Shown here in pieces: positions 1 through 8,742 of a DNA stretch of 64,000 nucleotides. Origin of the DNA: JAEUJM01 sp041908445 (lineage in GTDB: Bacteria; Actinomycetota; Acidimicrobiia; Acidimicrobiales; DATDAH01); contig JAYRFK010000065.1 in assembly GCA_041908445.1 (NCBI GenBank), positions 62,001-126,000 on the forward strand. Direction: 5' to 3'. Below the pieces are notes generated by a model. That model saw only the letters and a list, made by a program, of their open reading frames with translations, searched no databases and was not told where the DNA came from. The position numbers and the translations under genes were made by a program. How positions within the stretch are numbered: the first letter of the stretch is position 1; each line of letters starts with the position of its first letter.

Positions 1-309
1 TGGGCGGTCACCGCCGGGATCATGGCGCCGTACCCCGGCGGCGCGTTCGGCACCGACCGGGTGGTGACCCGGGCCCTCGGCGCCCGCACCCTGTACGCCC
101 TCGCGCTGTACATCGCCGACCTGCTCGCGGAGGCGACCGCCCCGACACCGAGCACCACCGTCACGACCGCGCCGACCCCGTCAACGTCCACGTCCACACC
201 GGCGGCGCCGCCCGTCACGGTGGCACCGCCGGTCACCACGCTGCCGCCGGTGACGACCGTGCCGTCGGCGCCGACCTCCACACCGAGCACGGCCGGGACG
301 GGCGACTGA
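1..309 (+). CDS. C-terminal end of an unidentified, probably exported protein (5' partial)
   Basis: The reading frame is open from the first base, so the gene begins outside the window. About 40 residues of ordinary sequence (containing ALYIADLLAE) are followed by a roughly 55-residue tail of Thr, Pro, Ser and Val. Such tails are usual for secreted or wall-spanning actinobacterial proteins. Too little is present to name a family. The stop codon directly abuts the GTG of the acyltransferase gene, so the two are probably co-transcribed and translationally coupled. Confidence 0.6.
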   Translation, partial: WAVTAGIMAPYPGGAFGTDRVVTRALGARTLYALALYIADLLAEATAPTPSTTVTTAPTPSTSTSTPAAPPVTVAPPVTTLPPVTTVPSAPTSTPSTAGTGD

Positions 310-2412
310 GTGGTCGCCACCGGCCGCGGCGCCGCCGCGACCCGGCGAGCGGACCTCCTCCTCCCCGGCCGGTCGGCCCACCGACCCGAGATCGACGGCC
401 TCCGGGCCCTGGCGGTGCTCGCCGTCGTCGCCTACCACGCCGAGGTCCCGTGGATCGACGGGGGCTTCGTCGGCGTCGACGTCTTCTTCGTCATCAGCGG
501 CTACCTGATCACCGGGCTGCTCGTCCGCGAGGTCGAGGCGCGAGGCCGGCTGTCGGTGGCGGGGTTCTACGGCCGCCGTGCGCGGCGCCTGCTCCCCGTG
601 GCCGCCCTCGTGTCCGTCACCACCGTCGCGGTCGGCTGGTGGGTGCTGTCGCCCCTGGCCCGCCCCGACCTCTCCGCCGACGCGCTCGCGACCTCGACCT
701 ACACGATCAACCTGCGGCTCGCTGCGCAGCAGCTCGACTACCTGCGGGCGACCGTGGGGCCGTCGGCGTTCCGCCAGTTCTGGTCGTTGGCGGTGGAGGA
801 GCAGTTCTACCTGGTGTGGCCCCTGGTCCTGCTCGTCGTGCTCCGGGGCGCCGGGCGCCGCCGGCGGGCGGCCGGCGTGGTCCTGGCGATCTGCATCGGG
901 TCGTTCGCTCTGGCGGTGCGCTGGTCGGCCACCTCGCCCGCGTGGGCGTTCTACTCGCTCCCGACCCGTGCCTGGCAGCTCGGCTTCGGTGCCCTGCTGG
1001 CGCTCGCCTGGCCCCGGCTGGAGGCGGCGGGGTGGCTCCGCCCGCGACGGGCCGGCCAGGTGCTCGGGCTGGTCACCCTCGCCGTGGTCGTGGTGCTCGT
1101 CGGTCGCTCCACGCCGTGGCCCTCGTGGTGGACGTTGGCCCCGACCGCGGCGACCGTGCTGGTCCTGGCCGGGCCGACCGTCGCCGAGGGCGGGTCGCGG
1201 GCGGCGGACGGCCTCGCCGTGGTGCCGCTGCGCTGGATCGGGGTGCGGTCGTACTCGTGGTACCTGTGGCACTGGCCGGCGATGGTGCTGCTCGCGGCCG
1301 CGCTCGACCGGGGCCTCGGTGGGTGGCCGGCGCTCGTGGCCGCCGTGGGAACGCTCGTGCTCGCCGACCTCACCCACCGCGTCGTGGAGCAGCCGGTGCG
1401 CACGGCGCCCTGGCTGGTGGCCTCCGCCCGTCGCAGCGTGCTGCTGGGCCTCGGCGTGACGCTCGTGCTCGTCGCCCTCTTCGCTGGGCTGCTGGCCCTG
1501 CCGGACGACGTCGAGGGCCCCGGGCCGAGCGCGGCGGCGCTCGCGCAGCGCCGGGTCGACGCCCGCCGCCTCGACCAGGCCGCGCTGGTCGACCTCGTGC
1601 CGCGCAACCTCCGCCCGCCCCTCGACGTGGCCGGCGAGGACGCCCCCGAGAGCTACGCCGACGGCTGCCACCTCGACCTCCTCCAGGTGACGCCCCACCG
1701 CTGCCGCTACGGCGACCTCGGCGCGGCCACGACGGTGGTGCTCTTCGGCGACTCCCACGCGGCCCAGTGGCTGCCGGCGTTCGACCGGCTCGGCCGGGCT
1801 CGCGACGTGGCGGTCGTGTCGCTGACCAAGTCGGGATGCCCCGCCGCCGAGCTGACCGTCCACGACGGCATGCTCGAGCGCGACTACGACGAGTGCGACC
1901 GGTGGCGCGCGCAGGCCCTCGACGCGATCCAGGACCTCGAGCCCGCGCTCATCGTGGTGGCCCAGACCGCCAACTACGTGGTGGGCGACGACCAGGAGCG
2001 GCCCGACGACGACACGTGGGCCCGCGCCCTGCGCTCGACGCTGGAGGCGCTCGACCGGATGGGCCCCGTGGTGCTGCTCGGCGACAACCCGCCACCGAAG
2101 GGTGAGCCGCCCGACTGCCTCGCCGAGCACCTCCGGTCCGCCCGCGCCTGCGTCCTGCGCCGCGAGCGGCTCGACCCGGCGTGGGCGCACGCCGACGCGG
2201 TCGCGGTCGACGCGGCCACGGAGGCCGGGATCCCCTTCGTCGAGGTCACCGACCTGGTCTGCGGCGACGAGTGGTGCCCCGTCATGGTCGGCGACCAGCT
2301 CGTCTACCGGGACAGCAACCACCTGACCACCGGCTACGCCCGGGGGGTGGCCGGCGCCCTGGGCGAGCGCCTCGCCGCCGTGGCGCCTGCGGCCGGGGTG
2401 TTGACCGGCTGA
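310..2412 (+). CDS. Membrane O-acyltransferase with C-terminal SGNH domain (OafA/YrhL type)
   Basis: Predicted to acylate an extracytoplasmic glycan or cell-wall sugar. Residues about 18-370 form a ten-helix Acyl_transf_3 domain opening with RPEIDGLRALAVLAV and a conserved His in AYHAEVP. After a linker, residues about 470-690 form an SGNH esterase/transferase domain with block I GDSH (residues 480-483) and the catalytic DxxH as DSNH (668-671). The 700-aa length fits the two-domain family. The GTG start directly follows the preceding stop codon. The acceptor sugar cannot be told from sequence. Confidence 0.9.
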   Translation: MVATGRGAAATRRADLLLPGRSAHRPEIDGLRALAVLAVVAYHAEVPWIDGGFVGVDVFFVISGYLITGLLVREVEARGRLSVAGFYGRRARRLLPVAALVSVTTVAVGWWVLSPLARPDLSADALATSTYTINLRLAAQQLDYLRATVGPSAFRQFWSLAVEEQFYLVWPLVLLVVLRGAGRRRRAAGVVLAICIGSFALAVRWSATSPAWAFYSLPTRAWQLGFGALLALAWPRLEAAGWLRPRRAGQVLGLVTLAVVVVLVGRSTPWPSWWTLAPTAATVLVLAGPTVAEGGSRAADGLAVVPLRWIGVRSYSWYLWHWPAMVLLAAALDRGLGGWPALVAAVGTLVLADLTHRVVEQPVRTAPWLVASARRSVLLGLGVTLVLVALFAGLLALPDDVEGPGPSAAALAQRRVDARRLDQAALVDLVPRNLRPPLDVAGEDAPESYADGCHLDLLQVTPHRCRYGDLGAATTVVLFGDSHAAQWLPAFDRLGRARDVAVVSLTKSGCPAAELTVHDGMLERDYDECDRWRAQALDAIQDLEPALIVVAQTANYVVGDDQERPDDDTWARALRSTLEALDRMGPVVLLGDNPPPKGEPPDCLAEHLRSARACVLRRERLDPAWAHADAVAVDAATEAGIPFVEVTDLVCGDEWCPVMVGDQLVYRDSNHLTTGYARGVAGALGERLAAVAPAAGVLTG

Positions 2413-2446
2413 CGTCGCCGCGGCGCTCGGCGCCCTCAGGCGCCGC

Positions 2447-3787
2447 TCAGGCGCGCTCGAGCCCCAGGGCCGCGCCGAGGCGGGCGCGGCTGACCTTGCC
2501 CATCGAGTTGCGGGGGAGCGCGTCGAGGAGCAGCACGGTCTTCGGCCGCTTGTGCGGGGCGACCCGGTCGGCCAGCCACTCGTGCACCTCGGCCTCGGTG
2601 ACCGCGCCCACGATTGCGGCGCACACCCGCTGGCCCCACCGCTCGTCGTCGACCCCGAACACGGCCACCTCCTGGACCTGCGGGTGGTCGAGCAGCGCCC
2701 GCTCCACCTCGAGGGGGTAGACGTTCACGCCGCCGGTGATGATCAGATCGCTGCGCCGGCCCTCGAGGTAGAGGTAGCCGTCGTCGTCGAGGCGGCCGAG
2801 GTCGCCCACGGTGCAGGCGTCCCCGCGCCAGGCCGCGGCGGTCTTGGCCGGGTCGCCCCAGTACTCGAACCGGGCGTGGCGGGGGGTCTCGCACCAGATG
2901 GTGCCCTCGTCGTCGACCGACAACCGGCGCCCCGCCCGGGCCCGGCCCACCGTGCCGGGGTGGGTGCGCCAGTCCGCGGTCGAGCAGACGGTGAACTGGG
3001 CCTCGGTCGAGCCGTAGAACTCCCACACCGACCCCTCCGGGAAGGCGGCCACCGCATGCTCCTTGAGGTGGGTGGGGCACGGGGCGCCGGCGTGGGCGAC
3101 GAGCCGGAACGAGGACAGGTCGGGAAGCGCCGGCGCGTCGGCGGCGAAGAGCCGCTGGAGGTGCGCGGGGACGAGGAAGGCCGAGGTGGGGCGGTGGGCC
3201 GCCACCGCGGCGCGGAACGAGGCCGGGGTGAAGTGGCCGGGCAGGACCACCGAGCCGCCGGCGAGGAGGGTGCCGGCGGCGAAGCGCAGTGGGGCCGAGT
3301 GGTGCAGGGGCGAGGCCACGAGGTGGACGTCGTCGGCGCGGAAGCCCCACTGGTCGCGCTCCTCGGCCAGCAGGGCGTCGGCGTCGGCGTCGGTCAGCAC
3401 CCCCGACCACACACCCTTCGGCATGCCGGTCGTGCCCGACGTGTAGATCATCGGCCGGGCGAGGGGGGCGGGCGCGAGCTCCACCGGCGCGTCCTCGGCG
3501 CCGGCGGCGACGAAGGCGGCGAGCTCGTCGTCGCGCAGCACGAGCGCCGGTCGGGCGTCGGCCAGCAGGGCGTCCTGCTCGGCCGGGAGCAGGTGGACGT
3601 TGAGCAGCACCGGGACCACGCCACGGCGCAGTGCGCCGATCGCCACCGCCAGGTAGGCGGCACTGCCCTCGGCGACGAGGGCCACGCGGTCGCCCCGCCG
3701 CAGGCCCTGGGCCGCGAGCGCGGCGCCCACCCGCCGCTGGTCGCGCTCGGACGCTGCCGCGGTCACCAGCGCGATCCCGTCGGTCAC
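2447..3787 (-). CDS. Acyl-CoA synthetase / AMP-dependent ligase (ANL superfamily)
   Basis: Activates a carboxylic acid with ATP and CoA. The P-loop-like motif MIYTSGTTGMPKG lies near residue 113, then YGSTEAQF, GDLGRLDDDGYLYLEGR, and the C-terminal SMGKVSR with the catalytic lysine. A longer in-frame ORF reaches back to 4009 but would overlap the divergent SurE gene and reads as non-conserved Pro/Ser sequence. I therefore place the start at GTG 3787, preceded by TACGCT with an 8-nt gap (leaderless-type). At 446 aa it is somewhat shorter than typical fatty-acyl ligases. The substrate is not predictable. Confidence 0.85.
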   Translation of the reverse strand: MTDGIALVTAAASERDQRRVGAALAAQGLRRGDRVALVAEGSAAYLAVAIGALRRGVVPVLLNVHLLPAEQDALLADARPALVLRDDELAAFVAAGAEDAPVELAPAPLARPMIYTSGTTGMPKGVWSGVLTDADADALLAEERDQWGFRADDVHLVASPLHHSAPLRFAAGTLLAGGSVVLPGHFTPASFRAAVAAHRPTSAFLVPAHLQRLFAADAPALPDLSSFRLVAHAGAPCPTHLKEHAVAAFPEGSVWEFYGSTEAQFTVCSTADWRTHPGTVGRARAGRRLSVDDEGTIWCETPRHARFEYWGDPAKTAAAWRGDACTVGDLGRLDDDGYLYLEGRRSDLIITGGVNVYPLEVERALLDHPQVQEVAVFGVDDERWGQRVCAAIVGAVTEAEVHEWLADRVAPHKRPKTVLLLDALPRNSMGKVSRARLGAALGLERA

Positions 3788-3839
3788 GACCGGCGAGCGT
3801 AGGATCCGGGCTTCCACACGGACGAGCCAGGGGGACACG

Positions 3840-4697
3840 ATGCGGGGACGGATGGGGCGGATCGGTGCCGGCGCGGTGGCGGTGCTGGGTCTGGTGACCT
3901 TCGCGGCGGCATGCAGCAGCAGCGACGACGGCGGTTCGGAGGAGTCGTCCGCCGAGACCACCGCGGTCGAGCAGACCACCACGACGGTCGCGGCCGAGAC
4001 CCTCGACATCCTGGTGTCGAACGACGACGGCTACGACGCCGAGGGCATCGACGCGGTGGTCGCGGCGCTGATCGCGTTGCCGGACACCAACGTCACGGTG
4101 GTCGCCCCGGCCGAGAACCAGAGCGGGAGCGGGGGCAACACCACGCCCGGCGAGCTCACCGCCACCGACGAGGAGACCCTCAGCGGCTACCCGGTGACCG
4201 CCGTGCAGGGCTTCCCCGCCGACGCCGTGAACTACGGGCTCGCCAACGTCGTCGAGGAGCCGCCGGACCTCGTCATCACCGGTCTCAACGAGGGCCAGAA
4301 CATGGGGCCGATCATCGACGCCTCGGGCACGGTGGGGGCGGCCCGTGCCGCCGTCGCCCAGGGCATCCCCGCCCTGGCCACCAGCCAGGGGATCGACTCC
4401 GAGCCCTTCGACTACGAGACGGGCGTCGGCTTCGTCCTCGACTGGCTCGAGGAGAACCGCGACGCCATCCTCGCCGGTGAGGCCGACGTCGTGGTGACCA
4501 ACCTGAACATCCCGTCCTGCGCCACGGGCGAGGCCCGCGGGCTCGTCGAGGTGCCGCCCGCCGCCGACATGGCCGGCCGGGACTACAACGCCGCCGATTG
4601 CGCGTCGACCGAGGAGGACCCGGCCGACGACGTCGGCGCGTTCAACATCGGCTTCGCGGCGATCGGCGAGATCCCCGCCGAACCGGCCGCCGGGTAG
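3840..4697 (+). CDS. SurE-family 5'/3'-nucleotidase, exported lipoprotein form
   Basis: Carries the SurE signatures in order: ILVSNDDGYDAEGI near residues 56-70 (metal-binding DD), a NQSGSGG phosphate loop, DLVITGLNEGQNMG, and SGTVGAA. Classical SurE is a cytoplasmic metal-dependent nucleotide phosphatase. This one has a basic N-terminus, a hydrophobic segment and a lipobox (TFAAAC, Cys25), followed by a Ser/Thr/Glu linker, so it should be anchored outside the membrane. ATG 3840 has an AGGGGGA ribosome-binding site. A sulfatase starts 19 bp downstream, suggesting joint use in phosphate or sulfate scavenging; that role is inferred. Confidence 0.85.
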   Translation: MRGRMGRIGAGAVAVLGLVTFAAACSSSDDGGSEESSAETTAVEQTTTTVAAETLDILVSNDDGYDAEGIDAVVAALIALPDTNVTVVAPAENQSGSGGNTTPGELTATDEETLSGYPVTAVQGFPADAVNYGLANVVEEPPDLVITGLNEGQNMGPIIDASGTVGAARAAVAQGIPALATSQGIDSEPFDYETGVGFVLDWLEENRDAILAGEADVVVTNLNIPSCATGEARGLVEVPPAADMAGRDYNAADCASTEEDPADDVGAFNIGFAAIGEIPAEPAAG

Positions 4698-4716
4698 AGG
4701 CGAACGGGCCGGCGCG

Positions 4717-6990
4717 GTGGGGGAGCGCCGCGGGTTCCAGGGGGTCATCGGCCGGACGAGGGCCGAGTCGACCCCCTGGTGGCCGCCCGAGCCCCGCCCG
4801 CCGGCCGGCGCCCCCAACGTCCTCGTCGTCGTCCTCGACGACGTCGGGTTCGCCCAGCTGGGCTGCTACGGCTCGGACATCGAGACCCCGACGCTCGACG
4901 GCCTGGCCGCGGGCGGCCTGCAGTACACGAACTTCCACACCACGGCGCTGTGCTCGCCCACCCGGGCCTGCTTGCTCACCGGCCGGAACCACCACACCGC
5001 CGGGATGGGCCGCGTCATCGACCTGTCCACGGGCTTCCCGGGCTACGACGCGTACCTGCCGTCGAGTTGCGGGACGCTGCCCGAGATCCTCACGCCCCAC
5101 GGCTACGCCGCCTACGCCGTCGGGAAGTGGCACCTCACCCCCGAGCACGAGCACCACCTCGGTGCCAGTCGAAAGCGGTGGCCCCTCGGCAAGGGCTTCG
5201 AGCGCTGGTACGGCTACTTCGACGGCGAGACCAGCCAGTTCGGCCCGACCCTGCAGGCGGACAACCACGCTGTCCCGGCGCCGGGCGACCACCACGACGG
5301 CTACCACCTCACCGAGGACCTGATCGACCACGGCCTCGCCTTCCTCGCCGACCTGCGGGCGGTGCAGCCCGACAAGCCCTGGTTCCTCTACCTGTGCCCC
5401 GGCGCGTGCCACTCACCGCACCAGTCGCCGCCCGAGTGGCGCGAGCGCTACCGCGGCCGCTTCGACCAGGGCTGGGACGCGTGGCGCCAGGCCACCTTCG
5501 AGCGCCAGCTCGCCGAGGGGATCCTGCCCGAGGGCACCGAGCTCTCTCCGCGTCCCGACTGGGTGCCGGCCTGGGACGACCTCTCCGAGGACCAACGGCG
5601 GGTCTCGGCCCGCTACATGGAGTGCTTCGCCGCCTACCTGTCGCACTTCGACCACCACCTCGGCCGCCTGCTCGACCGCCTCCGCGAGACCGGCGAGCTC
5701 GATGACACCCTGGTCATGGTGATCTCCGACAACGGGGCGAGCTCCGAGGGCGGCCCCAACGGCTCGGTCAACGACGCCCGCAACTGGAACGTGGCCGAGA
5801 TGACCGTCGAGGAGGCCGTCGAGCGCATCGACGAGATCGGCGGGCCGACGATCCACAACAACTACCCGTGGGGCTGGACGGTGGCGGGCAACACGCCGTT
5901 CAAGCGCTGGAAGCGCGAGACCCACGAGGGCGGTGTCTGCGACCCGCTGATCGTGCACTGGCCCAACGGGATCACCGCCCGGGGGGAACGGCGCCGCCAG
6001 TACGCCCACGCCGTCGACCTGCTCCCCACGATCCTCGAGGCCGTCGGCGTCGAGGCCCCCACGGTGATCGACGGCGTCGAGCAGCAGCCCATCGCGGGGA
6101 CGTCGCTGCACTACAGCTTCGACGACCCCACCGCACCCGATCGCCACACCGTGCAGTACTACGAGATGCTCGGCAGCCGGGCGCTCTACCAGGACGGGTG
6201 GAAGGCGGTGACCTATCACCCCATCGCCGACACGAGCATCCACATCGACGACGACCCGTGGGAGCTGTACCACGTCGCTGTGGACCCCTCCGAGTGCCAC
6301 GACCTCGCCGCGGCCGAGCCCGAGCGCCTCCGGGCGATGATCGACCGGTGGTGGGTCGAGGCCGAGGCCAACCAGGTGCTGCCGGTGGACACCGACCTGC
6401 TCACTGCGATCCTCGGCCTCGAGCGACCGGGCATCCCCGAGCGCGACCACTACGAATTCCGCCCGGGCGGCGGGCCCGTGCCGGAGACCTGCACGGTGAA
6501 CGTCCGCAACCGCTCGCACACCGTCACCGCCGAGCTGGCCGGGCCCCTCGGCGACGCCGAGGGCGTGCTGTTCGTCCAAGGCTCGGTGCTCGGCGGTTGG
6601 GTGCTGTACGTGGCCGACGGCCACCTGCACTACGCCCACAACTACGTCGGGCTGCGCACGCAGCGGGCCCGCTCGGACCGGCCGCTCGACCCGGGGGCCC
6701 GCACGCTCGCCCTGCGCTTCGAGCGCACCGGCGAGCACCGCGGTGTCGCCCACCTGCTCGCCGACGGGGTCGAGGTCGGTGCCGGCGAGATCCCGCAGTT
6801 CACTCCGGTGCGTTTCGCCATCACCGGCGACGGCGTCCACTGCGGCGAGCACTGGGGCGTGGCGGTCTGCGACGACTACCGCGCCCCGTTCCGCTTCACC
6901 GGCCCGCTGCACCGGGTGCTGATCGATGTCGAGGGCGAGGCGTTCTCGGACCCCGAGGCCGACGCCCACGACGCCCTCCGCAAGCAGTAG
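4717..6990 (+). CDS. Arylsulfatase-type sulfatase (alkaline phosphatase superfamily)
   Basis: Hydrolyses sulfate esters. The N-terminal metal-binding block VLVVVLDDVGFAQLGCYG is followed by the CxPxR signature as CSPTR, with Cys79 the residue normally converted to formylglycine by a maturase. TGRNHHTAGMGR and GKWHLTPEHEH are further family hallmarks, and DNGASSEGG supplies more metal ligands. The 757 aa include a C-terminal beta-rich region of about 150 aa, as in the large arylsulfatases. No signal peptide is evident in the chosen start region. It follows the SurE lipoprotein gene by 19 bp, probably in one transcript. The substrate is unknown. Confidence 0.9.
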   Translation: MGERRGFQGVIGRTRAESTPWWPPEPRPPAGAPNVLVVVLDDVGFAQLGCYGSDIETPTLDGLAAGGLQYTNFHTTALCSPTRACLLTGRNHHTAGMGRVIDLSTGFPGYDAYLPSSCGTLPEILTPHGYAAYAVGKWHLTPEHEHHLGASRKRWPLGKGFERWYGYFDGETSQFGPTLQADNHAVPAPGDHHDGYHLTEDLIDHGLAFLADLRAVQPDKPWFLYLCPGACHSPHQSPPEWRERYRGRFDQGWDAWRQATFERQLAEGILPEGTELSPRPDWVPAWDDLSEDQRRVSARYMECFAAYLSHFDHHLGRLLDRLRETGELDDTLVMVISDNGASSEGGPNGSVNDARNWNVAEMTVEEAVERIDEIGGPTIHNNYPWGWTVAGNTPFKRWKRETHEGGVCDPLIVHWPNGITARGERRRQYAHAVDLLPTILEAVGVEAPTVIDGVEQQPIAGTSLHYSFDDPTAPDRHTVQYYEMLGSRALYQDGWKAVTYHPIADTSIHIDDDPWELYHVAVDPSECHDLAAAEPERLRAMIDRWWVEAEANQVLPVDTDLLTAILGLERPGIPERDHYEFRPGGGPVPETCTVNVRNRSHTVTAELAGPLGDAEGVLFVQGSVLGGWVLYVADGHLHYAHNYVGLRTQRARSDRPLDPGARTLALRFERTGEHRGVAHLLADGVEVGAGEIPQFTPVRFAITGDGVHCGEHWGVAVCDDYRAPFRFTGPLHRVLIDVEGEAFSDPEADAHDALRKQ

Positions 6991-7024
6991 GGGACGGGGC
7001 GGCGGCGGGCGCGCGGGTGGGGGC

Positions 7025-7030
7025 TAGGTT
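7025..7030 (+). promoter_or_regulatory. -10 box of leaderless promoter for the LLM oxidoreductase
   Basis: TAGGTT lies 7 nt before ATG 7038, so transcription should begin at or next to the start codon. No ribosome-binding site is present. Confidence 0.6.
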
Positions 7031-7037
7031 CCGGGCG

Positions 7038-7931
7038 ATGGAGATCGGGATCGCGCTGCCGACCATGGCCCCTGGCTACGGGCCGACGACGACGGTGGAC
7101 TGGGCCCGGGCGGTCGACGCTGGCCCGTTCTCCAGCATCAGCACCGGTGAGCGCATCTCGTTCGACAACCCGGACTGGGTCGTCGCCCTCGCGGCCGCGG
7201 CGGCGGTGACCGAGCGGGTGCGGGTGATCGCCAACGTGGTGGTGCTGCCGCTGCACCCCGCGGCCGAGGTCGCGAAGCAGATCGCCACCCTCGACCAGGT
7301 CTCGGGCGGGCGGGTCACCCTCGGGGTCGGGGTCGGCGGCCGCGAGCACGACTACCGCAGCCTGGAGGCCCCCTTCGTCCGCCGCCACGCCCGCCTCGAC
7401 GAGCAGGTCGCCGAGCTCAAGCGCCTGTGGGTCGGTGAGCCGCCCTTCGAGGGCGCGGACCCGGTTGGCCCGCCGCCCGTGCAGGCCGGCGGTCCGCCGA
7501 TCCTCGCCGGCGCCCTCGGGCCGAAGAGCATGGCCCGCGCCGCACGCTGGGCCGACGGCGTGACCGGCTTCAGCGTGGCCGGCGTGGTCGGCGAGATGGC
7601 CAACACGTTCCGGCTGGCCGAGCGGGCGTGGCAGGACGCCGGGCGCACCGAGGCGCCCCGCAGGGTCAACGGCTGCTTCTACCTGCTCGGCCCGGACGAC
7701 GATGCCGCCCGCGACGAGCTGCGGGTCTTCGCCGCCCGCTACCTCGGCGTGTTCGGTCGGGAGTTCGCGGAGGCCATGGCCGCCGAGACCCGCATCTGGA
7801 ACGAGGCCGCCCTGCACGAGGTGCTCGACGGCGCCGAGGCGGAGGGCTGCGACGAGCTGATCCTCGTGCCCGGCACGGTCGACCTCGACTGCCTCGAGCG
7901 CACGGTCGCCGTGCTCGCCGCCCGCGCCTGA
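7038..7931 (+). CDS. LLM-class flavin/F420-dependent oxidoreductase
   Basis: A 297-aa TIM-barrel protein of the luciferase-like monooxygenase superfamily. It begins MEIGIALPTMAPGYG and contains NVVVLPLHPAAEVAKQIATLDQVSGGR, typical of the actinobacterial F420-dependent branch, and GVGVGGREHDYRSL. Actinobacteria use F420 (or FMN) in these enzymes; which cofactor applies here is inferred. The ATG chosen is the first that gives a normal N-terminal beta strand, and it sits 7 nt after TAGGTT. The frame is open far upstream only because it crosses the sulfatase gene in another frame. Confidence 0.85.
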   Translation: MEIGIALPTMAPGYGPTTTVDWARAVDAGPFSSISTGERISFDNPDWVVALAAAAAVTERVRVIANVVVLPLHPAAEVAKQIATLDQVSGGRVTLGVGVGGREHDYRSLEAPFVRRHARLDEQVAELKRLWVGEPPFEGADPVGPPPVQAGGPPILAGALGPKSMARAARWADGVTGFSVAGVVGEMANTFRLAERAWQDAGRTEAPRRVNGCFYLLGPDDDAARDELRVFAARYLGVFGREFAEAMAAETRIWNEAALHEVLDGAEAEGCDELILVPGTVDLDCLERTVAVLAARA

Positions 7932-7955
7932 GGCCCGCCGTCCCGAGCCAGGGCG

Positions 7956-8681
7956 CTATTCGTCGAGCGGCGTGCCCGGCGGCTTCAGGATTCCGCCGAA
8001 GAACGCGTCGAGGTAGGGCGAGGGATCGGCCGACCAGTCGAGGGCCCGCACCTGCGCGAGCGTGCGCCGCCCGCCGAACGACCGGAACAGGTCGAACAGT
8101 GGGCCGGCGAGGTGGACCTGGGCCTCCTCGCCGTCGGGCACGTCCCCGAGGGTGAGCACCCGGCCCTTCGTCGTGATCTCGAGGGTGGGTAGCCCCTCGG
8201 CCTGGATGAGGCGGTCGAGGCTCTTGGCGAGGAAGCCGAAGCCGACGGCGAGCCCGTCGGTGTCCCGGGCGCCCGGTTCGCCGAGCGCGCCCCGCAGGTC
8301 GTGCTCGTGGGTCGTCACGTCGAACACCATCTGGCTGGCCGGCGCCGGTGGGACCGCGGGGATGGCCGCCTCGAGCTGCGGGCCGACCTCGTCCCAGTGG
8401 TCGAGGAGCCCGCCGACGGGGAGGCTGCCCAAGCGGTCGATCTGCGCCTCCGTCCAGGGGTCGGAGCCGGCCCCGGCCACGTTGCCGGCGAGCACGTCGT
8501 CGACCGCGCCCACCATGTGGGCGACGAGCTGGTTCACCGTCCACTGTGGGCACGCCGGCACCACCCGGTCGGCCACCGCGTCGGGACCTGCCGTCCGCAG
8601 CAGCTCGGTGCTGCGCCGGCGGGTGCCGCCGTAGGCGGCGGCGATGGCGTCGGGCTCGGCGAGGATCGAGGTGCGGGCCAT
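7956..8681 (-). CDS. Maleylpyruvate isomerase / DinB-like family protein
   Basis: A 241-aa protein of the mycothiol-dependent maleylpyruvate isomerase N-terminal superfamily (four-helix DinB-like bundle). Early helices contain CPQWTVNQLVAHMVGAVDDVL with His residues that would bind metal, and VTTHEHDLRGALG matches the second metal-binding helix. The C-terminal 80 residues resemble the usual small alpha/beta tail. Members transfer or isomerise thiol conjugates; the substrate here is unknown. ATG 8681 was chosen over an upstream ATG because TACGGT lies 6 nt before it. It diverges from the P450 gene. Confidence 0.75.
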   Translation of the reverse strand: MARTSILAEPDAIAAAYGGTRRRSTELLRTAGPDAVADRVVPACPQWTVNQLVAHMVGAVDDVLAGNVAGAGSDPWTEAQIDRLGSLPVGGLLDHWDEVGPQLEAAIPAVPPAPASQMVFDVTTHEHDLRGALGEPGARDTDGLAVGFGFLAKSLDRLIQAEGLPTLEITTKGRVLTLGDVPDGEEAQVHLAGPLFDLFRSFGGRRTLAQVRALDWSADPSPYLDAFFGGILKPPGTPLDE

Positions 8682-8687
8682 GACCGG

Positions 8688-8693
8688 ACCGTA
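8688..8693 (-). promoter_or_regulatory. -10 box of leaderless promoter for the maleylpyruvate-isomerase-like gene
   Basis: TACGGT on the minus strand, 6 nt before ATG 8681. The 61-bp gap to the P450 gene holds divergent leaderless promoters: a weaker TTCAAT at 8731-8736 sits 6 nt before GTG 8743 on the plus strand. Confidence 0.55.
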
Positions 8694-8742
8694 TTCGCCG
8701 CCGGAGCCCGCGGGGATCACCGGGCTGGGGTTCAATGGCGCC

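Noticed and set aside
181..2322. A 713-aa minus-strand ORF opposite the acyltransferase
   Set aside because: Composition is Arg/Gly/Asp/Glu-rich with no domain. It is a GC-driven shadow of the well-supported plus-strand gene.
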